From: Nocardia caishijiensis NBRC 108228
GTDB taxonomy: Bacteria; Actinomycetota; Actinomycetes; Mycobacteriales; Mycobacteriaceae
Direction: 5' to 3'
DNA: 64,000 nucleotides
Assembly (NCBI RefSeq): GCF_001612825.1
Contig: NZ_BDBE01000020.1
Location: 1 to 64,000 of the forward strand
In this document: piece after piece, positions 32,774 to 40,158 of the stretch
Layout: each line of letters begins with the position of its first letter
Numbering within the stretch: the first letter of the stretch is position 1
Made by a program: the position numbers and the translations under genes
The notes under the pieces: model-generated
What the model was told of the DNA's origin: nothing
The model's input: the letters and a program-made list of their open reading frames with translations, nothing else
The model's database searches: none

Positions 32774-33249
32774 GCACCACGACCAAGGACGCGGTCATCA
32801 CTTCCACCTCGGACCGCGAAGTGCACATCGAACGCGATTTCGACGCCCCGCTGGATCGGGTATGGGACGCCTACAGTCGTGTCGAGCAACTGTCACGTTG
32901 GTGGGCGCGCGGCCACGAGGTCGACATCGAGCGCTGGGAGTTCCGCAAGGGCGGGCACTGGCGTTTCGTCGAGCACGAGGGCGACGAGTCCTACGGTTTC
33001 GAGGGCCGCTTCCGCGAGATCACCCCGAAGGAGCGGATCGTGCAGTCCTTCGAATGGGACGGTATGCCCGCCCACATCTCGATCGACACGACCACCTTCG
33101 TCGACCTCGGCAACGGTCGCACCCGGGTGGTCACCGACAGCATCTTCCACACTGCCGAGGAATGCGCGGGCATGCTCGCCTCCGGCATGGAGACCGGCCT
33201 CAACGACAGCTACCGCGCCCTCGACGCCCTGCTCGCCGGTAACCGCTGA
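32770..33249 (+). CDS. SRPBCC (AHSA1-like) domain protein
   Basis: Protein of 159 residues. It has the AHSA1/START pattern: EVHIERDFDAPLDRVWDAYS at the N-terminus, SRWWARGHEV, GHWRFVE, and the C-terminal helix GMETGLNDSYRALDALLA. These proteins have a hydrophobic ligand cavity; a biochemical role is rarely known. It is translationally coupled to the ArsR gene by ATGA overlap, a widely conserved pair. Confidence 0.85.
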   Translation: MSTTTKDAVITSTSDREVHIERDFDAPLDRVWDAYSRVEQLSRWWARGHEVDIERWEFRKGGHWRFVEHEGDESYGFEGRFREITPKERIVQSFEWDGMPAHISIDTTTFVDLGNGRTRVVTDSIFHTAEECAGMLASGMETGLNDSYRALDALLAGNR

Positions 33250-33269
33250 GTGCGACCCGCGACGGCTGC

Positions 33270-34259
33270 TCAGTTGTGCGAGCAGCCGGTCGCGCGCTTG
33301 CGCGGCTTCAAGCGCAACGGCGGTAGCGGCGGTGCGGGAATCCGCTCCTGCTCGGGATGCCCGACCACCAGCCCGAACCGGTTGGTGTCGTGGGTTTCCC
33401 ACGCTTCGCGTGCCGCGACGATCTCCTCGTGACTGCGTCCGACGAAGTTCCACCACATCACCAGTTCCTCGGTGAACGGCTCACCACCGATCAGGGCGAC
33501 ATGGGCGCGGTCGGTGCTCGTCAACCGCAGCTCGGCCCGATCGGTGCCGAGGTACAGCAGCGGTCCTGGACCCAATTCGGTGCCGTCGACGACGACCGTG
33601 CCCTCGACCACCAGCAGCGCGTGCTCGAAGGCGCGTTCCAGCGGCAAACGCACGTCCGCGCCCGGATCGAGGACGATGTCGGCCCCGACGATCGGCGTGT
33701 AGGCCTTCGCCGGTGAGGTGACCCCGCCCAGCGAGCCGATCAGCACGGTCGCCCGCAGTCCGGGCTCCTCGTACACGGGCAGTTCACGGTGCTGCTCGAA
33801 ATGCGGTTCGACGCCGGTCGCGGTGTCGGGCAGCGCGATCCACAGTTGCAAGCCGTTGCCCGCGTGGGCACCCGGCACCCCGAACTCCGAGTGCGCGATA
33901 CCGCGACCGGAGGTCATCAGGTTCAGTTGACCCGGTTCGATCTGAACATCCGAACCCACTGAATCACGGTGCCTGATCCGGCCGTCGAACGGCCAGGTCA
34001 CCGTCTGCAGGCCGATGTGGGGGTGGGGCAGGATGTCGGGCGAGGCACCGGTCCGCGTGACGGTGGGCGACCCGAACCGGTCGAGGAAACACCAGGCGCC
34101 GACGGTCGGCAGATCCCGCTGCGGCAGGGTGCGCTCCACGTACACGCCGCGAACACCGCCGAGCGGGACCTCCCTGGCCGGGTACAGCTCTGTGATGGGA
34201 CCGGGGCTTGGCGAGGGTTCGCACAGCACCTCGGTGGGGTCGGCCTCGAGGTCGCTCAT
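33270..34259 (-). CDS. Pirin family protein
   Basis: Bicupin of 329 residues. The pirin signature is present (PHPHIGLQTVTWPFDGRIRH and VQIEPGQLNLMTSGRGIAHS), giving the metal-binding His/His/Glu set of the N-terminal cupin. Pirins are often quercetinase-like or redox-regulatory. The C-terminus is Lys/Arg/Pro-rich. Its start overlaps the stop of the upstream acetyltransferase by 4 bp, so the two form a transcription unit. Confidence 0.88.
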   Translation of the reverse strand: MSDLEADPTEVLCEPSPSPGPITELYPAREVPLGGVRGVYVERTLPQRDLPTVGAWCFLDRFGSPTVTRTGASPDILPHPHIGLQTVTWPFDGRIRHRDSVGSDVQIEPGQLNLMTSGRGIAHSEFGVPGAHAGNGLQLWIALPDTATGVEPHFEQHRELPVYEEPGLRATVLIGSLGGVTSPAKAYTPIVGADIVLDPGADVRLPLERAFEHALLVVEGTVVVDGTELGPGPLLYLGTDRAELRLTSTDRAHVALIGGEPFTEELVMWWNFVGRSHEEIVAAREAWETHDTNRFGLVVGHPEQERIPAPPLPPLRLKPRKRATGCSHN

Positions 34260-34570
34260 CCGGCGATGCCCTTGCCGACCACGTGCGCGTCGAACTCGGG
34301 GTGCTTGTCGAGCCAGCCGCGGATGAACGGGCAGTGCGGGGTGATGGTTCGCCCGCGCGCGATCACGTCCTCGACGGCGTAGCGGGCCAACTTGCTGCCG
34401 AGGCCCTTGCCGCCGAAGGCGTCGTCGATCTCGGTGTGCACGAAGTCGGTGTCGTTGTCGCGTTCGATGTACTCGGCGAAACCGGCGAGCTGGTCGGCGT
34501 AGAAGATGTCGTAGCGGTTCTTCTCCTGGTTGCGGACGACACGGGCCTGCGACGCGGTGGTCTCCGACAT
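34256..34570 (-). CDS. GNAT-like N-acetyltransferase (NATD1/YidJ type)
   Basis: Mini-GNAT of 104 residues. It has YDIFYADQLAGFAEYIERDN, then IDDAFGGKGLGSKLARYAVE carrying the acetyl-CoA loop (GGKGLGSKL), and TPHCPFIRGWLDKHPEF, the hallmark of the YjdJ/NATD1 group. The start is ATG 34570, after GGAAGGAG. It is coupled to the pirin gene downstream. Confidence 0.85.
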   Translation of the reverse strand: MSETTASQARVVRNQEKNRYDIFYADQLAGFAEYIERDNDTDFVHTEIDDAFGGKGLGSKLARYAVEDVIARGRTITPHCPFIRGWLDKHPEFDAHVVGKGIAG

Positions 34571-34669
34571 CTTGCGCTCCTTCCGCACCGGACGGGTGCG
34601 CTCGTGGCTTGGTATACCGACCAATCCCGGGCGCGGCGGGAGTATTCCCGGCCGCGCCCCAGATCGATG

Positions 34670-35680
34670 CTATTCGCGTCCGGCGGAGGTGAACGACATG
34701 TCCGCGTAGCGAGGGCCCGCTACCTGCCCGGCGATCGGTTCCAGCGTCGCGAGGTCGTCCTCGCTCAACCGAACCCCGGCCGCCGCGACGTTCTCGGCGA
34801 GCCTGTCGCGCTTGCGCGTGCCCGGAATCGGCACCACCGCGAGGCCGTGCGCCTCGGCTCGGGCGTGCACCCAGGCGAGGGCGACCTGTGCCCGGGTGAT
34901 GCCGTGCGTGTGCGCGATCGCCGCCAGCGGTGCGAGCAGTTCGGCGTTGCGTTCGGCGTTGTCGCCGGTGAACCGGGGCATCCGCTGACGGAAGTCGTTG
35001 TCGCCCAGGCTGTCCGCGTTGCGGAACGCGCCGGTGAGGAACCCTCGGCCCAAGGGGGAGTAGGGCACGAAGGTGACGCCGAGTTCGGCGGCGACGGGTA
35101 CCGCGGTGCGCTCCACGTCACGGGAGAACAGCGACCACTCCGACTGCAGCGCCGCGATCGGGTGCACCGCGTGCGCGGCGCGCAGCTCGTCGCCGGTCAC
35201 CTCCGACAGGCCGAGCGCGCGGATCTTGCCCGCGGTGACGAGCTCGGCCATCGTGGCGACGGTGTCCTCGATCGGCACGGCCGGGTCGCGGCGGTGCATG
35301 TAGTACAGGTCGATGGTGTCGACGCCGAGTCTGCGCAGGCTGGCGTCGACGGCGGCGCGGATGTAGGCGGGGGAGTTGTCGAAGCCGCGGAAGGTCGGGT
35401 CGTCGGCTCTGCGGACGATGCCGAATTTGGTGGCGATCACCAGTTCGTCGCGATGCTCACGGACGAACCCGGACAGGAACTCCTCGTTGTGGCCGGAGCC
35501 GTAGATGTCGGCGGTGTCGAACAGTGTGACGCCCAGGTCGATGGCATGCTCCAGCGTGGCCCGCGACTCGGCCGGGTCGGAGTCGCCGTAGAACTCGCTG
35601 ATGCCCATGCAGCCGAGACCCTGGATGCCGACCTCGGGGCCGTCGGCGCCGAGGGTGGTGGTCGGCAAGGTGGTGCTCAT
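34670..35680 (-). CDS. Aldo/keto reductase
   Basis: NADPH-dependent TIM-barrel oxidoreductase of 336 residues. The catalytic tetrad is visible: D in TLFDTADIYGSGHNEEFL, the following tyrosine, K in LVIATKFGIVRR, and H in DLYYMHRRDP. The NADPH phosphate site is IPGTRKRDRLAENVAAAGV. Its ATG overlaps the stop of the MerR regulator (ATGA), so it is the regulator's direct operon partner. Substrates are probably small carbonyls. Confidence 0.9.
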   Translation of the reverse strand: MSTTLPTTTLGADGPEVGIQGLGCMGISEFYGDSDPAESRATLEHAIDLGVTLFDTADIYGSGHNEEFLSGFVREHRDELVIATKFGIVRRADDPTFRGFDNSPAYIRAAVDASLRRLGVDTIDLYYMHRRDPAVPIEDTVATMAELVTAGKIRALGLSEVTGDELRAAHAVHPIAALQSEWSLFSRDVERTAVPVAAELGVTFVPYSPLGRGFLTGAFRNADSLGDNDFRQRMPRFTGDNAERNAELLAPLAAIAHTHGITRAQVALAWVHARAEAHGLAVVPIPGTRKRDRLAENVAAAGVRLSEDDLATLEPIAGQVAGPRYADMSFTSAGRE

Positions 35681-36138
35681 GTGTCGGTTCCTTCGCTCGT
35701 GTGCGCGGTGAGCGTGGCGGGCCGGGCCACCTCGGACCGGCCCTCGTACAGGGCGATCTTGTAGTCCAGCACGGCCACGGTCTTCTGCAGTTCCACGATC
35801 TTGTCGAGCGCGTCGGCCCTGGTCCGGCGGAACATCTCCAGCCGTTGCGGGAAGGTCTGCTCGCCCGCCCGCACCAGCTCGGCGTACCGGATCATGTCGG
35901 CCACCGGCATGCCGGTCGTGCGCAGCCGCGCGATCAGCTCCAGCCATTCCAGGTCGCGGTCGCTGAAGCGGCGGTTGCCGGTGTGGTCGCGACCGATGTA
36001 GTTCATCAGCCCGATCCGCTCGTACCAGCGCAACGTGTCGCGACTGAGGCCCGACCGCTCGGCGACCTCGCCGATCGAGTACTTCGGGCGTTCCCGCTCG
36101 GTCACGCTGTCGGTGTGCCGAACCGCTTCCGGATCCAT
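35677..36138 (-). CDS. MerR-family regulator
   Basis: Protein of 153 residues from ATG 36138, which has GAGGGGA upstream. The MerR helix-turn-helix is YSIGEVAERSGLSRDTLRWY followed by ERIGLMNYIGRD. A coiled-coil dimerisation helix runs from EMFRRTRADALDKIVELQKT. There is no cysteine triad for metals, which suits an organic or redox effector. The gene is coupled to an aldo/keto reductase and preceded by a MerR-type promoter. GTG 36180 in frame would overlap the -10 box and is less likely. Confidence 0.87.
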   Translation of the reverse strand: MDPEAVRHTDSVTERERPKYSIGEVAERSGLSRDTLRWYERIGLMNYIGRDHTGNRRFSDRDLEWLELIARLRTTGMPVADMIRYAELVRAGEQTFPQRLEMFRRTRADALDKIVELQKTVAVLDYKIALYEGRSEVARPATLTAHTSEGTDT

Positions 36139-36173
36139 CGTGCTCGTCCCCTCTCGTGGAACTCCACCGACGC

Positions 36174-36200
36174 TAGCCACCTGGAGTGCACTCCAAGCAA
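36174..36200 (-). promoter_or_regulatory. MerR-type promoter with dyad in a 19-bp spacer
   Basis: On the minus strand TTGCTT and TAGCGT are separated by 19 bp. The perfect palindrome GGAGTGCACTCC (plus-strand positions 36183-36194) sits in that spacer. An overlong spacer with a central dyad is the hallmark of promoters that MerR proteins activate by DNA distortion, so the MerR-AKR operon is probably autoregulated. Confidence 0.8.
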
Positions 36201-36225
36201 GACTATGCGCGGGACGAGCCGAGCG

Positions 36226-36594
36226 TCAGTTGTACTTCGGCAGTTCCTGTACCGCCCACCGGTTTCCGTCGGGATCGGCGAAGAACGTGAACAGTCCCCA
36301 GCCCAGATCCTGGACGGGGCTGGCCTCGACCCCGGCCGCGACGAGTTGGTCGTAGGCCTGCTGGGCGCTCGGCACCACCATCTGCATGCCTTCGACGCTG
36401 CCGGGAGCCGCCTGGGTGATGCCGCGGCCGATGCAGATCGAGCAGCCCGAACCCGGCGGGGTGAGCTGGACGAAGCGGATGTCGGGACTCGGCGAGTGGT
36501 CGTGATCGGCGTTGAAACCGATGCTGGTGTAGAAGTCCTTGGCCCGATCGATATCGGTGACCGGGATGGCAACGAGCTCGATTTTCCAATCCAT
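36226..36594 (-). CDS. VOC-superfamily (glyoxalase-like) protein
   Basis: About 122 residues from ATG 36594, with an alternative ATG at 36606. It has the VOC fold with paired beta-alpha-beta-beta-beta units: MDWKIELVAIPVTDIDRAKD, FYTSIGFNADHDHSPSPDIR, and the C-terminal FTFFADPDGNRWAVQELP. It may be a dioxygenase, lyase or binding protein; the substrate is unknown. It lies next to the MerR/AKR pair but on its own transcript. Confidence 0.8.
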   Translation of the reverse strand: MDWKIELVAIPVTDIDRAKDFYTSIGFNADHDHSPSPDIRFVQLTPPGSGCSICIGRGITQAAPGSVEGMQMVVPSAQQAYDQLVAAGVEASPVQDLGWGLFTFFADPDGNRWAVQELPKYN

Positions 36595-36642
36595 GAGGCC
36601 AAGCATCCCACCGCCCACCGACAGAAACGTAGTGTGGATCAC

Positions 36643-36843
36643 ATGGCTAAGGAGATCGACCGCATCCGGGCCCGTTCGGCCTGGGAAACGGTGAAGGAGA
36701 GTCCGGTGATCACCGCCATCGCGGTGGCCCCGGTGGTACTCGTACTCGGCGTGGTCTGGTGGCTCACGAACGGCGTGGTCGCCGTCGTGCTGCTCGCCTT
36801 GCTCGGCGTCGGGATCGTGGTCGGCGGCAAGCTGCTGAAGTAG
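36643..36843 (+). CDS. Small membrane protein
   Basis: Protein of 66 residues. A basic N-terminus (MAKEIDRIRARSAWETVKES) is followed by two closely spaced hydrophobic segments, VITAIAVAPVVLVLGVVWWL and GVVAVVLLALLGVGIVVGGK. The family is not recognised. It fits exactly between two minus-strand genes, its stop lying 1 bp from the histidine phosphatase stop. Confidence 0.6.
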   Translation: MAKEIDRIRARSAWETVKESPVITAIAVAPVVLVLGVVWWLTNGVVAVVLLALLGVGIVVGGKLLK

Positions 36844-36844
36844 G

Positions 36845-37336
36845 TCAGCGCGGCACGTGGAAGTGCGTCAGCTCGCCGGTTCCCTGATCGATGCTCGCCC
36901 AGGGTCGGTCGAATTCGAGCACCGCCAGTGCCGAGGTGGGGAACTTGCGGATCAGCTCGGTGGCCGCGTCGGAGTCGCGGTTGGCCGCGAGATCCCAGGC
37001 GGTCCACGGGATCCCGGGCACGTGGCCGACCACGAGCAGCGTCGAGACGGCGTCGTCGGTGAGCTGGATCAGCTCGATCAGAGTGCGCGGGTTCGCCTCG
37101 TAGATGTCGTCGCTGTACTCGACGGGTGCGTCGATACCGGTGGCGGCCAGGGTGAGCCGGGTGCGCTCGGCGGTGGAGCAGCGCACCGCGTCGATCGGCG
37201 GCCGGGTGGTGCGCAACCAGTCGCCCGCCAGCGCCGCCTCGCGTTCGCCGCGCGGTGCCAGCGGCCGCGCGTGGTCGTCCACTCCGTCCGGGTACGCCGA
37301 TTTCCCGTGCCGCATCAGGATCAGGGTGACCGTCAT
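36845..37336 (-). CDS. SixA-like histidine phosphatase
   Basis: Protein of 163 residues of the phosphoglycerate-mutase-like superfamily. The catalytic RHG is in VTLILMRHGKSAYPDGVDDH. The second core is CSTAERTRLTLAATG with arginine, and the second histidine is in LLVVGHVPGIPWTAWDLA. SixA dephosphorylates phospho-histidine in phosphorelays; the partner here is unknown. Confidence 0.85.
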   Translation of the reverse strand: MTVTLILMRHGKSAYPDGVDDHARPLAPRGEREAALAGDWLRTTRPPIDAVRCSTAERTRLTLAATGIDAPVEYSDDIYEANPRTLIELIQLTDDAVSTLLVVGHVPGIPWTAWDLAANRDSDAATELIRKFPTSALAVLEFDRPWASIDQGTGELTHFHVPR

Positions 37337-37452
37337 GTACTACACGGTAATCGTGCGCATCCGTGAGGCCGCAGTCACACTCGAGGCACACTGAAAGCTG
37401 CGTCACTCATACCCCGGGTGACCCCGACCACACATTTCGAGGATCTGCACCC

Positions 37453-39111
37453 ATGGCCTACGTCATCACGCAGCGTTGTTGCAACGACGCCAGCTGCGTC
37501 ACCGAGTGCCCGGTCGACTGCATCCGCCCGACCCCGGACCAGCCGGAGTTCGCCACGGCGGAGATGCTCCACATCGACCCCGACACCTGTATCGATTGCG
37601 GCGCCTGTGTCGATGCGTGCCCGGTGGACGCCATCTTCTCCGAGGACGACCTGCTCGCCTCGCTCGGCAGGTACCGCGAGATCAATGCCGACTACTTCCG
37701 TCGGCACCCGCTGGAGACGAACTTCGATCCGCTCGCCACCCCGACCCGTCCACCGAAGAGCCTCGGCACCCTGCGCGTCGCGATCGTCGGTGCGGGCCCG
37801 GCGGCCTGCTACGCCGCCGACGAGCTGTTGCGGCGCAGCGACGTCGAGGTGGAGATGTTCGACCGGCTGCCCACCCCGTGGGGTCTGGTTCGCGCGGGCG
37901 TGGCGCCCGATCACGCGGGCACCAAGAACGTCGCGACGATGTTCGAGTCGGCCTTCCGACGCGACACCCTGCAGTACTACCTCAATGTCGAGATCGGCGA
38001 GCACATCGATCACCGTGAGCTGCTCGAGCATCATCACGCCGTGATCTACGCCGTCGGCGCTTCCAGCGACCGCAAGCTCGGGGTGCCAGGTGAGGACCTG
38101 CCGGGCAGTCATTCGGCCACCGAGTTCGTCGCCTGGTACAACGGCCATCCCGACTTCGCCGAGCGCGAGTTCGACCTGTCGGGCGAGCGCGCGGTGATCG
38201 TCGGCAACGGCAATGTGGCGCTCGACGTGGCGCGGGTGCTCACCGTCGACCCGGACGAGTTGGCCAAGACCGATATCGCCGACCACGCCCTGGACGCCCT
38301 GCGCCGCAGCAACATCCGCGAAGTCGTGATCCTCGGTCGCCGTGGTCCGCTGCAAGCCGCGTACAGCTCGCCGGAGTTCCTGGCGCTCACCCATCTGCGC
38401 GGTGTCGACGTGGTCGTCGATCCGGCCGACCTCGACCTGGACGAGTACAGCCGCGCGGTCCTCGACGATCCGAACATCGAACCGTCGCTGCGGCTGAAAT
38501 ACCGGTTGGCCGAGGAGTATTCGACCGGCCGTCGCGATCCGGCGAACAAGCGCATCGTCTTCCGCTACCTGACCACGCCCACCGAGGTACTCGGTGACGA
38601 CCACGTCACCGGCATCGAGTTCGCGCACAACGAACTCACCGCCGATCTCGTCGCCACCCCGACCGACCGCACCGAACGGCTCGACACCGGCCTGGTGCTC
38701 CGCTCGATCGGCTACCGCGGCGTTCCCGTCCCCGGCCTGCCGTTCGACGAGCGGCGCGGAGTGGTGCCGAGCGAACACGGCCGCGTCCTCGCCGACACCC
38801 AGCCCCTGCCCGGTGTATACGTGGCGGGCTGGATCAAGCGCGGCCCACGCGGCGTGATCGGCTCCAACCGGGTCGATGCCGAGGAAACCGTGCAGGCCCT
38901 GATCGACGACTTCGTGGCAGGCAGGCTCACCACTCCCACCGGTGACCGCGCGGCCCTGCGCGCCCTGCTCACCGAGCGCCAGCCCGACCTCGTCGACCGC
39001 GCGGGCTGGAAGACCATCGACCAGGCGGAAAAGGCCGCGGGCAAGGCCGCAGGCCGACCCCGCGTCAAATTCACCACCCGCGCCGACCTCCTCAAAGCGG
39101 CGAAGGGTTAG
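37453..39111 (+). CDS. fprB: Ferredoxin/ferredoxin-NADP+ reductase fusion (FprB type)
   Basis: Protein of 552 residues. The N-terminal 7Fe-type ferredoxin domain has CCNDASCVTECPVDC and CIDCGACVDACPVDAI. An adrenodoxin-reductase-like FAD/NADPH module follows with VAIVGAGPAACYAADELL, LVRAGVAPDHAGTKNV and VIVGNGNVALDVARVL. It transfers electrons between NADPH and ferredoxin-dependent enzymes. It matches M. tuberculosis FprB closely in domain order and motifs. The start MAYVITQ matches FprB's own N-terminus. Confidence 0.92.
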   Translation: MAYVITQRCCNDASCVTECPVDCIRPTPDQPEFATAEMLHIDPDTCIDCGACVDACPVDAIFSEDDLLASLGRYREINADYFRRHPLETNFDPLATPTRPPKSLGTLRVAIVGAGPAACYAADELLRRSDVEVEMFDRLPTPWGLVRAGVAPDHAGTKNVATMFESAFRRDTLQYYLNVEIGEHIDHRELLEHHHAVIYAVGASSDRKLGVPGEDLPGSHSATEFVAWYNGHPDFAEREFDLSGERAVIVGNGNVALDVARVLTVDPDELAKTDIADHALDALRRSNIREVVILGRRGPLQAAYSSPEFLALTHLRGVDVVVDPADLDLDEYSRAVLDDPNIEPSLRLKYRLAEEYSTGRRDPANKRIVFRYLTTPTEVLGDDHVTGIEFAHNELTADLVATPTDRTERLDTGLVLRSIGYRGVPVPGLPFDERRGVVPSEHGRVLADTQPLPGVYVAGWIKRGPRGVIGSNRVDAEETVQALIDDFVAGRLTTPTGDRAALRALLTERQPDLVDRAGWKTIDQAEKAAGKAAGRPRVKFTTRADLLKAAKG

Positions 39112-39121
39112 ACCGGTGCAC

Positions 39122-39211
39122 GGTTCTCGGCCGCCTTGATCTGGACTGACCAGAGGGTGCGACGAAGGAGTGCCCGCCGGGAGGGAAGATCAAGGGAACA
39201 GGCCGAGAACC
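39122..39211. other. Compound inverted repeat between fprB and the thioesterase gene
   Basis: GGTTCTCGGCC (39122-39132) pairs perfectly with GGCCGAGAACC (39201-39211), and inside it CTTGATCT (39135-39142) pairs with AGATCAAG (39187-39194). The arms enclose about 44 nt. It fills the 120-bp gap between converging genes. It may be a bidirectional terminator of unusual size or a structured RNA; no U-run is visible on either strand. Confidence 0.55.
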
Positions 39212-39231
39212 CGCGGCGCCAGCCGCAAAAA

Positions 39232-40002
39232 CTATTGCAGCGGCATCACGCGCACGACGGTGGTCGTGATCCCGCCGACCACGAACCACAACCGCAGGAC
39301 CGGGCGACCGCTCACGTCGCCCGGTTCGTAGCGTCCGCGCACCGTGATGTGCTCGCGCGCCAGCACCGGCGCCACGTACTCGATCACCGCGCGGTGCGGC
39401 ACCGCGAGCAGCTTCGGGTAGTCGACGAGGAACTGTTCGACCGCCTGCCAGTAGCAGGCGTTGTTCACGTGGTTGTACTGGTCGATGTCGGTGGCGCGCA
39501 CCGGGAACGGCACATCGGTGTCGGATTCGCGGGGTGCCGGATCGGTGAGGTAGGGGCGCCACCGCAGCCGGTGTTCGTCGGTGGTGCGGGCCAGGTAGGC
39601 CAAGCCCTCGTCGCTGATGCGGGCGGGCAGGTTGCTCGATTCGCTGAGGTTGATCCAGAATCCCTCGGTCTCGATCAGGCCGCCGCCCTCGCTCGTGATG
39701 CGCACGCGCATGTTCGTCCACCGGGTCGACATGCTCGCGCACCACCGGGTGAGGTGGACGTGATCGGGGAAGACGACCGGGCGGATCACATCGATGACGG
39801 TCCGGCGCACGATCCAGGTGGGGTCGGTGCGGTGCAGCGCGGTCTGGTGGAGTTCCTCGTAGGCGATATCCTGCAGGTAGCGGGCGACCCCGTCGAAGCG
39901 CAGCCGGTGGTACGGGTCCACGTCGCCGGCCCGGACAGGCCACGCCGTGGCGAAACCCGTGCCCTCCTGGGGTAGCGGGGCCAGTGGCTGATCGAGTGAC
40001 AC
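39232..40002 (-). CDS. Acyl-ACP/acyl-CoA thioesterase, double hot-dog
   Basis: Protein of 256 residues from a GTG preceded by AGGAG. It has two hot-dog halves: an N-terminal RAGDVDPYHRLRFDGVARYL with YLQDIAYEEL, and a C-terminal RATDIDQYNHVNNACYWQAV. The latter is typical of FatA/B-like acyl-ACP thioesterases, with the D-x-N-x-H-type catalytic set. It would release fatty acids from carrier protein or CoA. No operon partner lies on its strand. Confidence 0.82.
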   Translation of the reverse strand: MSLDQPLAPLPQEGTGFATAWPVRAGDVDPYHRLRFDGVARYLQDIAYEELHQTALHRTDPTWIVRRTVIDVIRPVVFPDHVHLTRWCASMSTRWTNMRVRITSEGGGLIETEGFWINLSESSNLPARISDEGLAYLARTTDEHRLRWRPYLTDPAPRESDTDVPFPVRATDIDQYNHVNNACYWQAVEQFLVDYPKLLAVPHRAVIEYVAPVLAREHITVRGRYEPGDVSGRPVLRLWFVVGGITTTVVRVMPLQ

Positions 40003-40158
40003 GTGTGCTCCTTGCGCGGTCCACACCGGTGAGCCGCGACTTCTTGCGTAGTTCTGCCCTCGACTTTACGGTGCGCACATCACACCCTCACGTCGAGTCG
40101 GGACTAGCCCCCACCGGCGTACATGACAAGTGCTGTCGGCGCCCGGTAACCTGCTGGA

